Source: JBFMFR01 sp040752025
GTDB lineage: Bacteria > Chloroflexota > Anaerolineae > Anaerolineales > UBA4823
Length of the DNA stretch: 64,000 bases
Direction of reading: 5' to 3'
Assembly: GCA_040752025.1 (NCBI GenBank)
Contig: JBFMFR010000025.1
Span: 29,084-93,083, forward strand
Shown here: positions 43,367 to 51,554 of the stretch, piece by piece
Layout of the letters: the number at the start of each line of letters is the position of its first letter
Position numbering within the stretch: position 1 is the stretch's first letter
Notes under the pieces: generated by a model
Seen by the model: the letters and a program-made list of their open reading frames with translations, nothing else
Database searches by the model: none
Told to the model about the DNA's origin: nothing
Position numbers and translations under genes: made by a program

Positions 43367-43946
43367 GGAAACTCGCAGGGGCGTAAGCCTTGCGCCCCTG
43401 CGTGCTCGTCTCCCCTCCCGGTGTGAGCTGGCGCCGGTCTTTGCCATCCTGCTGTTCCTGGACTTTAGCTGGTCGCTCTACCACATGTTCTTTGTGGTGC
43501 CGAGCTGGTTGTATTATATGAATGTGTGGGGTGTACTGGGGCTAACCACTTACGTGCTGGCCTTTTCCCTGCTGGAAAGCGCTCTGATCCTGGCGAGCAT
43601 CGTGCTGCTGTGCCTGCTGTTCCCGCCTCACCTGTTCCGAGAACAGTTCATCGCCCTGGGCAGCGCCACCGCCGGGGTGATCGGGCTCGGGGCAGTGCTG
43701 GTGCAGCGCAGCATCGGCCTGATCTACGATATGCGCATCTGGCAGCTGCTGGCGTTTCCACCCGCCATCCTGGTTGGGCTTGTGCTCTTGATATGGCTGA
43801 TGGGCCTCGTCCTGCGGCGCGTGCCGCTCCTGGCGCGCCTGTTGAGCGCCCTGGCAGAGCGCATGCAAGTCTTCATCTGGGTCTACCTGCCCCTGGGTGT
43901 GATCGGGATCGTGGTCGTCATCATCCGTAATCTGTTCTGGATTTAG
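43353..43946 (+). CDS. polytopic membrane protein
   Basis: The nearest start is TTG 43353 inside the phosphodiesterase gene (14-bp overlap); no better ATG or GTG exists in frame near the beginning, so the start is unsure. A palindromic repeat (43374-43402) lies in this N-terminal region. About five membrane helices follow (FAILLFLDFSWSLYHMFFV, WGVLGLTTYVLAFSLLESAL, ILASIVLLCLLFP, VGLVLLIWLMGLVL, VYLPLGVIGIVVVIIRNL). I do not know the family. It sits in a set with phosphodiesterases and a sulfotransferase and may be a transporter or carrier for the modified product. Confidence 0.7.
   Translation: MVTSKETRRGVSLAPLRARLPSRCELAPVFAILLFLDFSWSLYHMFFVVPSWLYYMNVWGVLGLTTYVLAFSLLESALILASIVLLCLLFPPHLFREQFIALGSATAGVIGLGAVLVQRSIGLIYDMRIWQLLAFPPAILVGLVLLIWLMGLVLRRVPLLARLLSALAERMQVFIWVYLPLGVIGIVVVIIRNLFWI
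43374..43402. repeat. REP-like palindrome, copy 1
   Basis: A 9-bp perfect inverted repeat (43374-43382 and 43394-43402) with core AGGGGCGTAAGCCTTGCGCC. Similar GGGGCGC/GCGCCCC palindromes occur near 49389 and 50462. This copy lies within the first codons of the membrane-protein gene. Confidence 0.6.
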
Positions 43947-43961
43947 CTGCGGGGGTCCGGT

Positions 43962-45566
43962 TTGGCGCGAATTTCTCGTAGAGACTTCATCAAGCTGGCT
44001 GGGGCCGCATCGCTGCTGCCGCTGGCTGGCAACCTGCCGCAGGTCAGCGACCTGCCGCTGATCGGCAGGCTGCCCACTGGCCAACGCCTGGCGCTGCCTG
44101 CCGTGGCGCATCCGGGTCAGGAGTCCAGCCCGCCCAACGTGATCATCATCCTGTTGGACGCCCTTTCCGCTTTCAACCTGTCGGTTTACGATTACCCGCG
44201 CCGCACCAGCCCGAACCTGGAGAAATTCGCCCAGCGGGCGACGGTCTTCCACGGGCACCATTCGGGCGGCAACTTCACCACGCCCAGCACCGCGTCGCTG
44301 TTCACCGGGCAGTACCCCTGGACGCACCGCGCCCTCAGCCTGAGCGGGCTGATCACCCGTTCGGTCTTGCCCTACAACCTGTTCGAACAACTGGAACAGG
44401 GGCTTCGCTCCTACTTCACAATGAGCTTCACGCAGAACATCTACGCCGATATGCTGCTCTACCAGTTCGAGAAGCACCTGAAACGCCACCCGCAGTTGGA
44501 TAACTTCTCCCGGGCGGGGCATACCTTCTACGATAATTTCTTCCGGCGCGACGGTGTGTACGCCATGAAGTCCGTGGACCAATTCCTGTTCCTGCGCGAG
44601 CAGGCCCACGGCTCGTTGTTTCTGTCGATCCTGAGCGATTTGGCGCTCACCCTGCGCTCGAAGCTGGAAGCGCGCCGCCTGGCGGGCATTTATCCGGAGG
44701 GGCTGCCACGCCTTTCGAACACAGACGTGGCCTTCGTGCTCTCCGAAGTGATCGATGGGGTCATCGGCCTGGTGGACGACTTACAGCCCGTATCGCCTTT
44801 CTTCTCGTATCTGCACTTGATGCCGCCGCACCAGCCCTACACGCCCACGCGCCCGTTCATCGGTATCTTCGATGACGGCTGGAACCCAGAGCCGAAGAAA
44901 AAACACCGCCTGGCGAGCGGCCTCTCTGAAGAACGGCTGGATGTGCTGCGGCGAACCTATGATGAATTCATCGCCAACCTGGACGATGAGTTGGGGCGAC
45001 TGTTCGACCACCTGGAACACAGCGGCCTGATGGAAAACAGTTACGTGATCCTGACTTCCGATCACGGGGAAATGTTCGAGCGCGGCGAACACGGGCACTC
45101 CACCCCACTGGTGTTCGAGCCGGTCATCCGCATCCCGCTGCTCGTGCACGCTCCTGGGCAGCAGGCTCGCCAGGATGTGCACGCCCTGACCAGCAACGTT
45201 GACTTACTGCCCACCCTGCTGCACATCGCCGGCCTGCCCATCCCGGAATGGGCGCAGGGCCAGGTGCTGCCGGGCCTGGGCGGCCAGGCAGACGCCCAGC
45301 GCGAGGTCTTCGTGGTCGAAGCCAAGAAGAACCCTGCCCACAACCCCCTCAGCAAGGCCACTGTTGCCATGCTGCGCGGCCAGCACAAGCTGGTGCATTA
45401 CCTGGGTTACAAGTATTATCCCGACAACTACGAGTTCTACGATCTGGCCAATGACCCCGGCGAACAGAACAACCTGTACCCCGACCACCCCCTCGCCCGG
45501 GAGTTCCAGGCCGAACTGGACCAGAAACTGGCGCAAGCCGACCACCCCTATCAAAACCAGCCCTAA
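43962..45566 (+). CDS. Tat-exported alkaline-phosphatase-superfamily enzyme (sulfatase-like)
   Basis: Translation starts at TTG. The first residues MARISRRDFIKLAGAASLLP give a Tat signal (RR at 6-7). The 534-residue protein resembles sulfatases and LTA-synthase-type enzymes: Asp66 in IILLDALSAF, nucleophile region FTTPSTASLFTG (about 105-116) with Thr106 at the place of the formylglycine Cys/Ser and Thr110 replacing the Arg of the CxPxR signature, and metal site TSDHGEMFERGEHGH. So sulfatase activity through formylglycine is unlikely; Thr-dependent phosphodiester or phosphotransferase chemistry is likelier. Acts outside the membrane, on surface lipids or glycans. Confidence 0.8.
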   Translation: MARISRRDFIKLAGAASLLPLAGNLPQVSDLPLIGRLPTGQRLALPAVAHPGQESSPPNVIIILLDALSAFNLSVYDYPRRTSPNLEKFAQRATVFHGHHSGGNFTTPSTASLFTGQYPWTHRALSLSGLITRSVLPYNLFEQLEQGLRSYFTMSFTQNIYADMLLYQFEKHLKRHPQLDNFSRAGHTFYDNFFRRDGVYAMKSVDQFLFLREQAHGSLFLSILSDLALTLRSKLEARRLAGIYPEGLPRLSNTDVAFVLSEVIDGVIGLVDDLQPVSPFFSYLHLMPPHQPYTPTRPFIGIFDDGWNPEPKKKHRLASGLSEERLDVLRRTYDEFIANLDDELGRLFDHLEHSGLMENSYVILTSDHGEMFERGEHGHSTPLVFEPVIRIPLLVHAPGQQARQDVHALTSNVDLLPTLLHIAGLPIPEWAQGQVLPGLGGQADAQREVFVVEAKKNPAHNPLSKATVAMLRGQHKLVHYLGYKYYPDNYEFYDLANDPGEQNNLYPDHPLAREFQAELDQKLAQADHPYQNQP

Positions 45567-45583
45567 TCACCAGGAGTCTTTGC

Positions 45584-46216
45584 ATGCTATCCAAATTCCT
45601 ATCCCGCTTTGGTAAGAGCGCCCACCCTGATCAGGGCGGCGCTTCCAGAAAGCCCATTACCGTTGTATCCGGTTTGCCGCGTTCCGGCACTTCGATGATG
45701 ATGCAAATTTTGCAGGCCGGCGGTATGACCATCCTGACCGACCAGGAGCGCAGCGCTGACGAAGACAACCCCAAGGGCTACTTCGAACTCGAGCGGGTCA
45801 AGAAGTTGAAGGAAGGCGACGCAGCCTGGGTAGACCAGGCACAGGGTAAAGTGGTTAAGGTGATCTCAGCTTTGCTGGAACACCTGCCGGCGCAGTACGA
45901 ATACAAAGTGATCTTCATGCAGCGCAAGATGGAAGAGGTGCTGGCTTCGCAAAAGCAGATGCTGATCCGGCGCGGCGAGGCAACCGACAAAGCCAACGAC
46001 GAGACTTTGGCGCTGTTGTTCCAGCAGCATCTGGCTCAGGTGCAGAACTGGCTGGCAGGGCAGCCCAACATCCGCGTGCTGTACATCCCCTACGACGCTC
46101 TGCTGCAAGACCCGCAAACCCACATCCGGGCCGTAGCCGATTTTCTCGGCCTGCCCCTGGACATCCCGGCGATGCTGGCCGTGCCCGATAAGAACCTGCA
46201 CCGGCAGCGCAGCTAA
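45584..46216 (+). CDS. sulfotransferase-family protein
   Basis: The 210-residue protein has an N-terminal PAPS-binding loop, VVSGLPRSGTSMMMQILQAG (about residues 26-45), typical of bacterial sulfotransferases and their relatives. The 3'-PAPS contact further on is less clear, with DFLGLPLDIPAMLA near the C-terminus as in many such proteins. It transfers sulfate to a sugar or lipid hydroxyl, in the cytoplasm. It follows the sulfatase-like gene by 17 bp with an AGGAG site. It may modify the same molecule as its neighbours. Confidence 0.8.
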   Translation: MLSKFLSRFGKSAHPDQGGASRKPITVVSGLPRSGTSMMMQILQAGGMTILTDQERSADEDNPKGYFELERVKKLKEGDAAWVDQAQGKVVKVISALLEHLPAQYEYKVIFMQRKMEEVLASQKQMLIRRGEATDKANDETLALLFQQHLAQVQNWLAGQPNIRVLYIPYDALLQDPQTHIRAVADFLGLPLDIPAMLAVPDKNLHRQRS

Positions 46217-46320
46217 AAGAACTGTAAGCTGGGGTAACCCAATGGGGGATACACTTATGCGCAATGACGTGCTATACTCATGCTAGAGTCATTCCGGCTG
46301 TTTTCAGGAGGATGGTCGTC

Positions 46321-49300
46321 ATGAAGCGCATTTTTCGCAACCGCTTACCTTATCTGGGTCTGGTGCTGGGCTTTACGCTGGTCCTGGCTTTGATCGCGAT
46401 CGCCGCGGTTGGGCCATTCCAGGAACTGGCCGGGAAAGGGCGCGGTGTCTTGACCCTTGCCAGCGCCCAGTTGGGACACCACAGCGAGATTGCTGCTTTG
46501 AACAGCATGGGCGGCCTGGCTTTGGCAATGCCCAGATTGGCGCCCGATCTCCTCTCGGCTGCTTTCGATGCACTCCTGTTCCCCTGGCCTCCCAAGCCGC
46601 CGCCCGACTTCAGCAAGCTCACCCCTGAAAATGGGGCTACAGGCGTCTCCACCAGCCCGACACTTACCTGGGAGGCCATCGGCGGGGAAGAAACCTTATA
46701 CTACTCATACTGCATCGACACGACCAATAACGATAACTGCGATACGGGGGTCTGGACTAAGGCGACGAGCACCTCTTACACCGAAGTGACCGGCTTGAAT
46801 ACCAACACCACGTATTACTGGCAGGTGCGCGCCTCGAATAAAGCTGGAGTTACCTACGCCAACCGCGGCGAAGACAGCTGGTGGAGCTTCACCACCTTCT
46901 CGGACCCACCAGAAACTTTCAGCAAGATTGATCCGCTCAACGGCGCTACCGGCGTCCCCACCAACCCCAACCTGAGTTGGGAAACCAGCCCGGGCGCTAC
47001 CAACTACGCTTATTGCATCGACGCGATCAACAACGGCATCTGCGACGGCGGCATCTGGTTCAACACCGGCAGCACCACCAGCGTCGATTTGAGCGGCCTG
47101 AGCAGCAACGTGTACTATTACTGGCAGGTGCGCGCCGACAACAGCTTCGGGTCCACCTACGCCAACGGCGGTACCTGGTGGAGCTTCAGGACCCAGGGCG
47201 GCACATTACCAGACGCTTTCAGCAAAATCAGCCCGGCGAATAACGCCACAAGCGTGCCTACCAACCCGACTCTAACCTGGCAAGCCAGCGCCGGGGCCAC
47301 CAGTTATGATTATTGTTACGACACTACCAACAACAACGCCTGCGATAGTGGCATATGGGCCAACACCGGCACCAGCACCAGCGTCGCCCTGAGTGGATTG
47401 AGCGGGGGAACGCTGTACTACTGGCAGGCGCGCGCCAACAACGCCCTGGGTTCACGCGAGGCCAACAGCGAAATCTGGTGGGTTTTCACCACCACCGGAA
47501 TCACCCAGGATAGCTACGAGCCTGATAACACCTGGGACGTGGCCAACTGGATCTACTCTGGTTCACCGCAAGGGCACAGCATCTCGCCAGCCACGGACGT
47601 AGATTGGGTGAAATTCAACCTGACGGTCACTTCCCAGGTGATCCTGGAAACATCCGGGGCCACCAACGCCGACACGCGCATGTGGTTGTACGATGGCAGC
47701 CTGAACCAGATCGAATACAATGACAATAACGGCACAGATCTGTATTCACGCATCGACCGCTTCTGCGCTACCGATCCGCTGCCCGCCGGCACGTATTACG
47801 TTAAAGTAGACGAAAACGGAAATGACGCCCAGATTGCCAGCTATATTCTCAGCCTGACAGCAACTTCCTGCATGCCCGGGGCGTTCGGCAAGATCAGCCC
47901 GGCGAATGGAGCCAGCAATGTCTCCACCAGCCCAACGCTGAGCTGGCAGACCAGTTCCGGCGCTACAGGCTATGAGTATTGCTACGACACTTCCAACAAT
48001 AACACCTGTAACGATGTCTGGAGAAGCACCGCCGCCACGAGCGCCAGCCTGACCGGCCTGACCAATTACGCCACCTACTACTGGCAGGTGCGCGCTACAG
48101 GGCCATCTGGCTCGACAGACGCCGACAGCGGCGCCTGGTGGAGTTTCACAACCGGCACTTTAGCCCAGGATGTGTACGAGCCCGACAATACCTGGGACCA
48201 GGCCAGCGCTATCTATCCCAGCGTGCCGCAGGCGCATAACATCTCGCCCGTGGGTGATGTCGATTGGGCTCGCTTCACCCTGACCACCGGTTCCGAGGTG
48301 ATCCTGGATACCTCCGGCGCGGTTGGCGGCGACACGCGCATGTGGTTGTACAACAGCAACCTGAGCCAGATCGAATTCGACGACGACAGCGGCACAGGCC
48401 TGTATTCGCACATCGACCGCCTGTGCGCCGCCGACCCGCTGCCTGCCGGTACGTATTACGTGAAAGTAGAGGAAAACGGGAACGACGCCGTGATCTCCGA
48501 TTACCAGCTCAGCCTTACGGTGAACTCCTGCACGCCTGCCGCCTTCAGCAAGCTCACCCCGGCCAATAGCGCCACGATCCAGACGGTCACCCCAGAGCTG
48601 TTCTGGGAGTCCACCAGTTGGGCCACCGGCTACCTGTACTGCTACGACACCACCAACAACAGCACCTGCGACAGCCTGTGGTTCAGCGCCGGCACCAGCA
48701 CCAGCGCCAATATCAGCGGGCTGGTTTACAACACCACTTATTACTGGCAGGTGCGCGCCCTCAACGCCGCCGGCACAGTGGAGGCCAACAATGGCACCTG
48801 GTGGAGCTTCACCACCATCGATCCATCTGTGGATGTTTACGAGCCCGACAACGACTGGGACGAGGCCAGCACGATCACTCCTGGCAGCCCGCAAACCCAC
48901 AGCATCGTCCCGGTGGATGATGTGGACTGGGTGACCTTCACGCTCGACCAGAACTCCGATGTGACCTTGCAGACCAATGGCGAAATGGGTTATGACACGC
49001 GCATGTGGTTGTACGACAGCGGGCTAAACGAGATCGAATACAACGACGACGGCGGCCCCGGTATGTTCTCGCGCATTGACCGCATCTGCAGTGTTGACCC
49101 GTTGCCAGCCGGCACGTATTACGTCAAAGTGGACGAACTGAACAACAACAACGAAATCCCCAACTACACGCTGGAACTGCAAGTCGATCCGTGCGCAAGC
49201 ATCACCCAACAAATCTACATCCCCTTCGTAAAGTCCTCTGCGCCAAGCTACCTGGCCCTGCCGGATGAAATGCGTATGTTCAAAGAACAAGCGCCGGTTG

Positions 49301-49389
49301 ACGCGCAGGAACGAAGCCAGAACCTGCCCTTCGACCAACTCACCATCAGCCAGGCCTGGCAAGATCCATCCACCAAATTCGCCTGGTAG
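46321..49389 (+). CDS. large exported modular protein (FN3-like and PPC domains)
   Basis: ATG 46321 follows AGGAGG by nine bases. The 1022-residue product begins with a membrane-targeting segment (YLGLVLGFTLVLALIAIAAV). Five FN3-like modules start with the motif FSKxxPxNGATxVxTxPxLxW, in the order FN3 x3, PPC, FN3, PPC, FN3, PPC. The three PPC (pre-peptidase C-terminal) domains carry YEPDNxWDxA and DTRMWLYD...YNDN...AGTYYVKV, with likely calcium sites. A motif QQIYIPFVKS lies near the end, followed by about 50 residues without a fold I recognise. There is no catalytic domain, so it is an adhesin or surface-layer-like protein. Confidence 0.85.
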   Translation: MKRIFRNRLPYLGLVLGFTLVLALIAIAAVGPFQELAGKGRGVLTLASAQLGHHSEIAALNSMGGLALAMPRLAPDLLSAAFDALLFPWPPKPPPDFSKLTPENGATGVSTSPTLTWEAIGGEETLYYSYCIDTTNNDNCDTGVWTKATSTSYTEVTGLNTNTTYYWQVRASNKAGVTYANRGEDSWWSFTTFSDPPETFSKIDPLNGATGVPTNPNLSWETSPGATNYAYCIDAINNGICDGGIWFNTGSTTSVDLSGLSSNVYYYWQVRADNSFGSTYANGGTWWSFRTQGGTLPDAFSKISPANNATSVPTNPTLTWQASAGATSYDYCYDTTNNNACDSGIWANTGTSTSVALSGLSGGTLYYWQARANNALGSREANSEIWWVFTTTGITQDSYEPDNTWDVANWIYSGSPQGHSISPATDVDWVKFNLTVTSQVILETSGATNADTRMWLYDGSLNQIEYNDNNGTDLYSRIDRFCATDPLPAGTYYVKVDENGNDAQIASYILSLTATSCMPGAFGKISPANGASNVSTSPTLSWQTSSGATGYEYCYDTSNNNTCNDVWRSTAATSASLTGLTNYATYYWQVRATGPSGSTDADSGAWWSFTTGTLAQDVYEPDNTWDQASAIYPSVPQAHNISPVGDVDWARFTLTTGSEVILDTSGAVGGDTRMWLYNSNLSQIEFDDDSGTGLYSHIDRLCAADPLPAGTYYVKVEENGNDAVISDYQLSLTVNSCTPAAFSKLTPANSATIQTVTPELFWESTSWATGYLYCYDTTNNSTCDSLWFSAGTSTSANISGLVYNTTYYWQVRALNAAGTVEANNGTWWSFTTIDPSVDVYEPDNDWDEASTITPGSPQTHSIVPVDDVDWVTFTLDQNSDVTLQTNGEMGYDTRMWLYDSGLNEIEYNDDGGPGMFSRIDRICSVDPLPAGTYYVKVDELNNNNEIPNYTLELQVDPCASITQQIYIPFVKSSAPSYLALPDEMRMFKEQAPVDAQERSQNLPFDQLTISQAWQDPSTKFAW

Positions 49390-49420
49390 GGGCGCAGGGC
49401 GTGCGCACGGCGTGCGCCCC
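49389..49420 (+). repeat. REP-like palindrome, copy 2, also terminator-like
   Basis: GGGGCGCA at 49389-49396 pairs with TGCGCCCC at 49413-49420. It overlaps the end of the exoprotein gene and can act as its terminator. The family resembles the copies at 43374 and 50462. Confidence 0.6.
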
Positions 49421-49452
49421 CACCACAGGCGTGCCCCGCCAGGAGGCTATCG

Positions 49453-50454
49453 ATGAAATGGCGCAATGCGATTACTGACGTTACCGGGCTGCGCGTTGGG
49501 CACGCCCACGATTTGCAAGCCCTCACCGGCTGCACCGTAATCCTGTGCGAGCAGGGCGCGGTAGGCGGCGTGGATCAGCGCGGCGGTGCGCCCGGCACGC
49601 GCGAGACCGATGCCCTGCACCCCATGCACCTGGTGCAAAAGGTGCACGCGGTGGTGCTGTCTGGCGGCTCGGCTTTCGGATTGGATGCCGCCAGCGGAGT
49701 CGTACGCTACCTGGAGGAACGCCACGTGGGATTCGATGTGCAGGTAGCGCGCGTGCCCATCGTGCCAGCCGCCATCCTGTTCGACCTGGGCCTGGGCCGG
49801 GCAGATGTGCGCCCAGATGCCGAGATGGGCTACCAGGCCTGCCTGAACGCCAGCAGCGCCCCGCCAGCCGAAGGCAACGTGGGCGCAGGCGCAGGCGCCA
49901 CGGTAGGCAAGATTTTAGGCATGGGCCAGGCGATGAAATCCGGCATCGGCAACGCCAGCCTGCACCTGAGCCGCGGCGTTTTCATCGGAGCGATTGTGGC
50001 AGTCAACGCATTTGGCGATATAATAGACCCGCAAAGCGGGTCCACTACGATTATCGCTGGGGCGCGCAGTCTGAGCGCTGACCCGGCCTGCGTCGGCGCC
50101 GGTGGGCCCTTCGCCGATACATTGGACGTGATGCGTTTCCTGGTCAGCCGTACCAGCCTGGGCTTTACGGCTCGCCAGAATACCATCATCGGCGTGGTAG
50201 CTACCAATGCTCGCCTGGACAAGGAACAGGCCAACAAAGTCGCCCAGATGGCCCAGGATGGTTTGGCTCGCTGCGTCCGCCCGGCGCACACCATGCTGGA
50301 CGGCGACACGATCTTTGCCATCTCTACAGGGAACCGGCGCGTGGATGTCAATATCGTAGGAGCCTACGCTGCCGAAGTATTCGCCCGGGCAATTGTCCGT
50401 GCAGTGCGCGCAGCCCGTCCAGCTGGCGGGTTGCCCTCGGCAGCTGAACCGTAA
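49453..50454 (+). CDS. P1/S58-family peptidase (DmpA-like aminopeptidase)
   Basis: The start follows AGGAGGCTATCG. The 333-residue protein has the P1 family features: N-terminal DVTGLRVGHAHDLQALTGCT, the GGVDQRGGAPGTRETD substrate region, LSGGSAFGLDAASGVVRYL, cited in parts, and the autocatalytic region GAGAGATVGKILGMGQAMKS. In DmpA-like enzymes a Ser or Thr becomes the N-terminal nucleophile after self-cleavage. They hydrolyse N-terminal amino acids or beta-peptides in the cytoplasm. Not clearly part of an operon. Confidence 0.85.
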   Translation: MKWRNAITDVTGLRVGHAHDLQALTGCTVILCEQGAVGGVDQRGGAPGTRETDALHPMHLVQKVHAVVLSGGSAFGLDAASGVVRYLEERHVGFDVQVARVPIVPAAILFDLGLGRADVRPDAEMGYQACLNASSAPPAEGNVGAGAGATVGKILGMGQAMKSGIGNASLHLSRGVFIGAIVAVNAFGDIIDPQSGSTTIIAGARSLSADPACVGAGGPFADTLDVMRFLVSRTSLGFTARQNTIIGVVATNARLDKEQANKVAQMAQDGLARCVRPAHTMLDGDTIFAISTGNRRVDVNIVGAYAAEVFARAIVRAVRAARPAGGLPSAAEP

Positions 50455-50461
50455 AGCCCGT

Positions 50462-50513
50462 GGGGGCGCAAGGCTTGTGCTCCACGATTTGTGAGCGTAA
50501 AGTCTGCGCCCGG
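50462..50513 (+). repeat. REP-like element, copy 3
   Basis: GGGGGCGCAAGGCTTGTGCTCC followed about 25 bp later by TGCGCCCGGGT resembles the palindromes at 43374 and 49389. It lies between the P1 peptidase and the HD-GYP gene. Confidence 0.45.
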
Positions 50514-50555
50514 GTGAGTAATCCAACCAGGAGGTCCACCATCCGCTCCACCATC

Positions 50556-51539
50556 ATGCCTCATGACACCCTGCTGGTCGTTGAAGACAACGATGTCTTG
50601 CGTGAAGGCCTGCGCGACATGCTGATATATGAAGGCTTTCACGTGCTGGCAGCCTGTAACGGCCAGGACGCCCTGGAATGCATCGAAGGGATGCTACCGG
50701 CGCTAATCTTATCGGACATTGCCATGCCAGTCATGAACGGCTTCGACCTGTACGAAGCCGTACGCCAGCGCGCCGAGTGGATCGCCATCCCCTTTATTTT
50801 CCTGACGGCCAAAACCGAGCCGGATGACGTCCGGCGGGGACGCAAACTGGGCGTCGACGATTACCTTACCAAGCCGATCAACCGTGAAGAACTGGTCTCC
50901 ACTATCCGCTCGCGCCTGGCGCGCAGCCGGCAGATCCAGGTGGCCCAGTTGCAGCACGCCTACCTGGCCAGCCTGACAGCCCTGGCCAACGCCGCCGACA
51001 TGCGAGACGTGAGCACCAACGGGCACGTGTCGCGCGTTTCGAATCTGAGCATGGCCTTGGCGCGTCACATGGGCTGGAAAGAGCGCCAGCTCGAGATCAT
51101 TCAATACGGCGCCATCCTGCACGACATCGGTAAAATCCACATCCCCGAAAAGATTTTGTTCAAACCCGAAGAGCTTACCAATCAGGAATGGGAGGTTGTC
51201 CAGCGGCATCCGGTCAACGGAGAGCGCATGGTCAAGGATGTCGACTACCTGGCAGAATCGGCTCCCATCGTGCGCCACCACCACGAGCGCTGGGATGGCT
51301 CGGGCTATCCGGACGGGCTTTCGGGTGAATCCATCCCCCTGGGGGCGCGCATCGTCAGCGTGGCCGATTCCTTCGATGCCATGACCAGCTATCAGCCCTA
51401 CAGCCCGGCGCGTTCCTTGCAAGACGCCTATATGGAAATCCTCAGCCTGTCCGGCGAGCGCTATGATCCCGGCGTGGTGGCGGCCTTCCAGCGCGCCTGG
51501 TACGCCGGCGAGATCCAATCTATCACGGTCCGGCGCTGA
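50556..51539 (+). CDS. response regulator with HD-GYP c-di-GMP phosphodiesterase domain
   Basis: The ATG at 50556 lies 22 bases after AGGAGG, and an in-frame ATC at 50541 is better spaced, so the start is uncertain; it gives a protein of 327 residues. The receiver (about 1-125) is complete with VVEDNDVLREGL, phospho-Asp in LSDIAMPVMNG and Lys in YLTKPINR. The output (about 140-325) is an HD-GYP domain: HDIGKIHIPEKIL, HHHERWDGSGYPDGLSG. Such enzymes hydrolyse cyclic-di-GMP, moving cells toward motility. A kinase partner is not adjacent. The REC domain presumably controls the phosphodiesterase by phosphorylation. Confidence 0.92.
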   Translation: MPHDTLLVVEDNDVLREGLRDMLIYEGFHVLAACNGQDALECIEGMLPALILSDIAMPVMNGFDLYEAVRQRAEWIAIPFIFLTAKTEPDDVRRGRKLGVDDYLTKPINREELVSTIRSRLARSRQIQVAQLQHAYLASLTALANAADMRDVSTNGHVSRVSNLSMALARHMGWKERQLEIIQYGAILHDIGKIHIPEKILFKPEELTNQEWEVVQRHPVNGERMVKDVDYLAESAPIVRHHHERWDGSGYPDGLSGESIPLGARIVSVADSFDAMTSYQPYSPARSLQDAYMEILSLSGERYDPGVVAAFQRAWYAGEIQSITVRR

Positions 51540-51554
51540 TCTTCAGGGCGGGTT

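Noticed and set aside
43962..45566. Formylglycine-dependent sulfatase
   Set aside because: The CxPxR or SxPxR signature is replaced by TTPSTAS, so formylglycine cannot form; the fold is kept but the sulfatase name is not.
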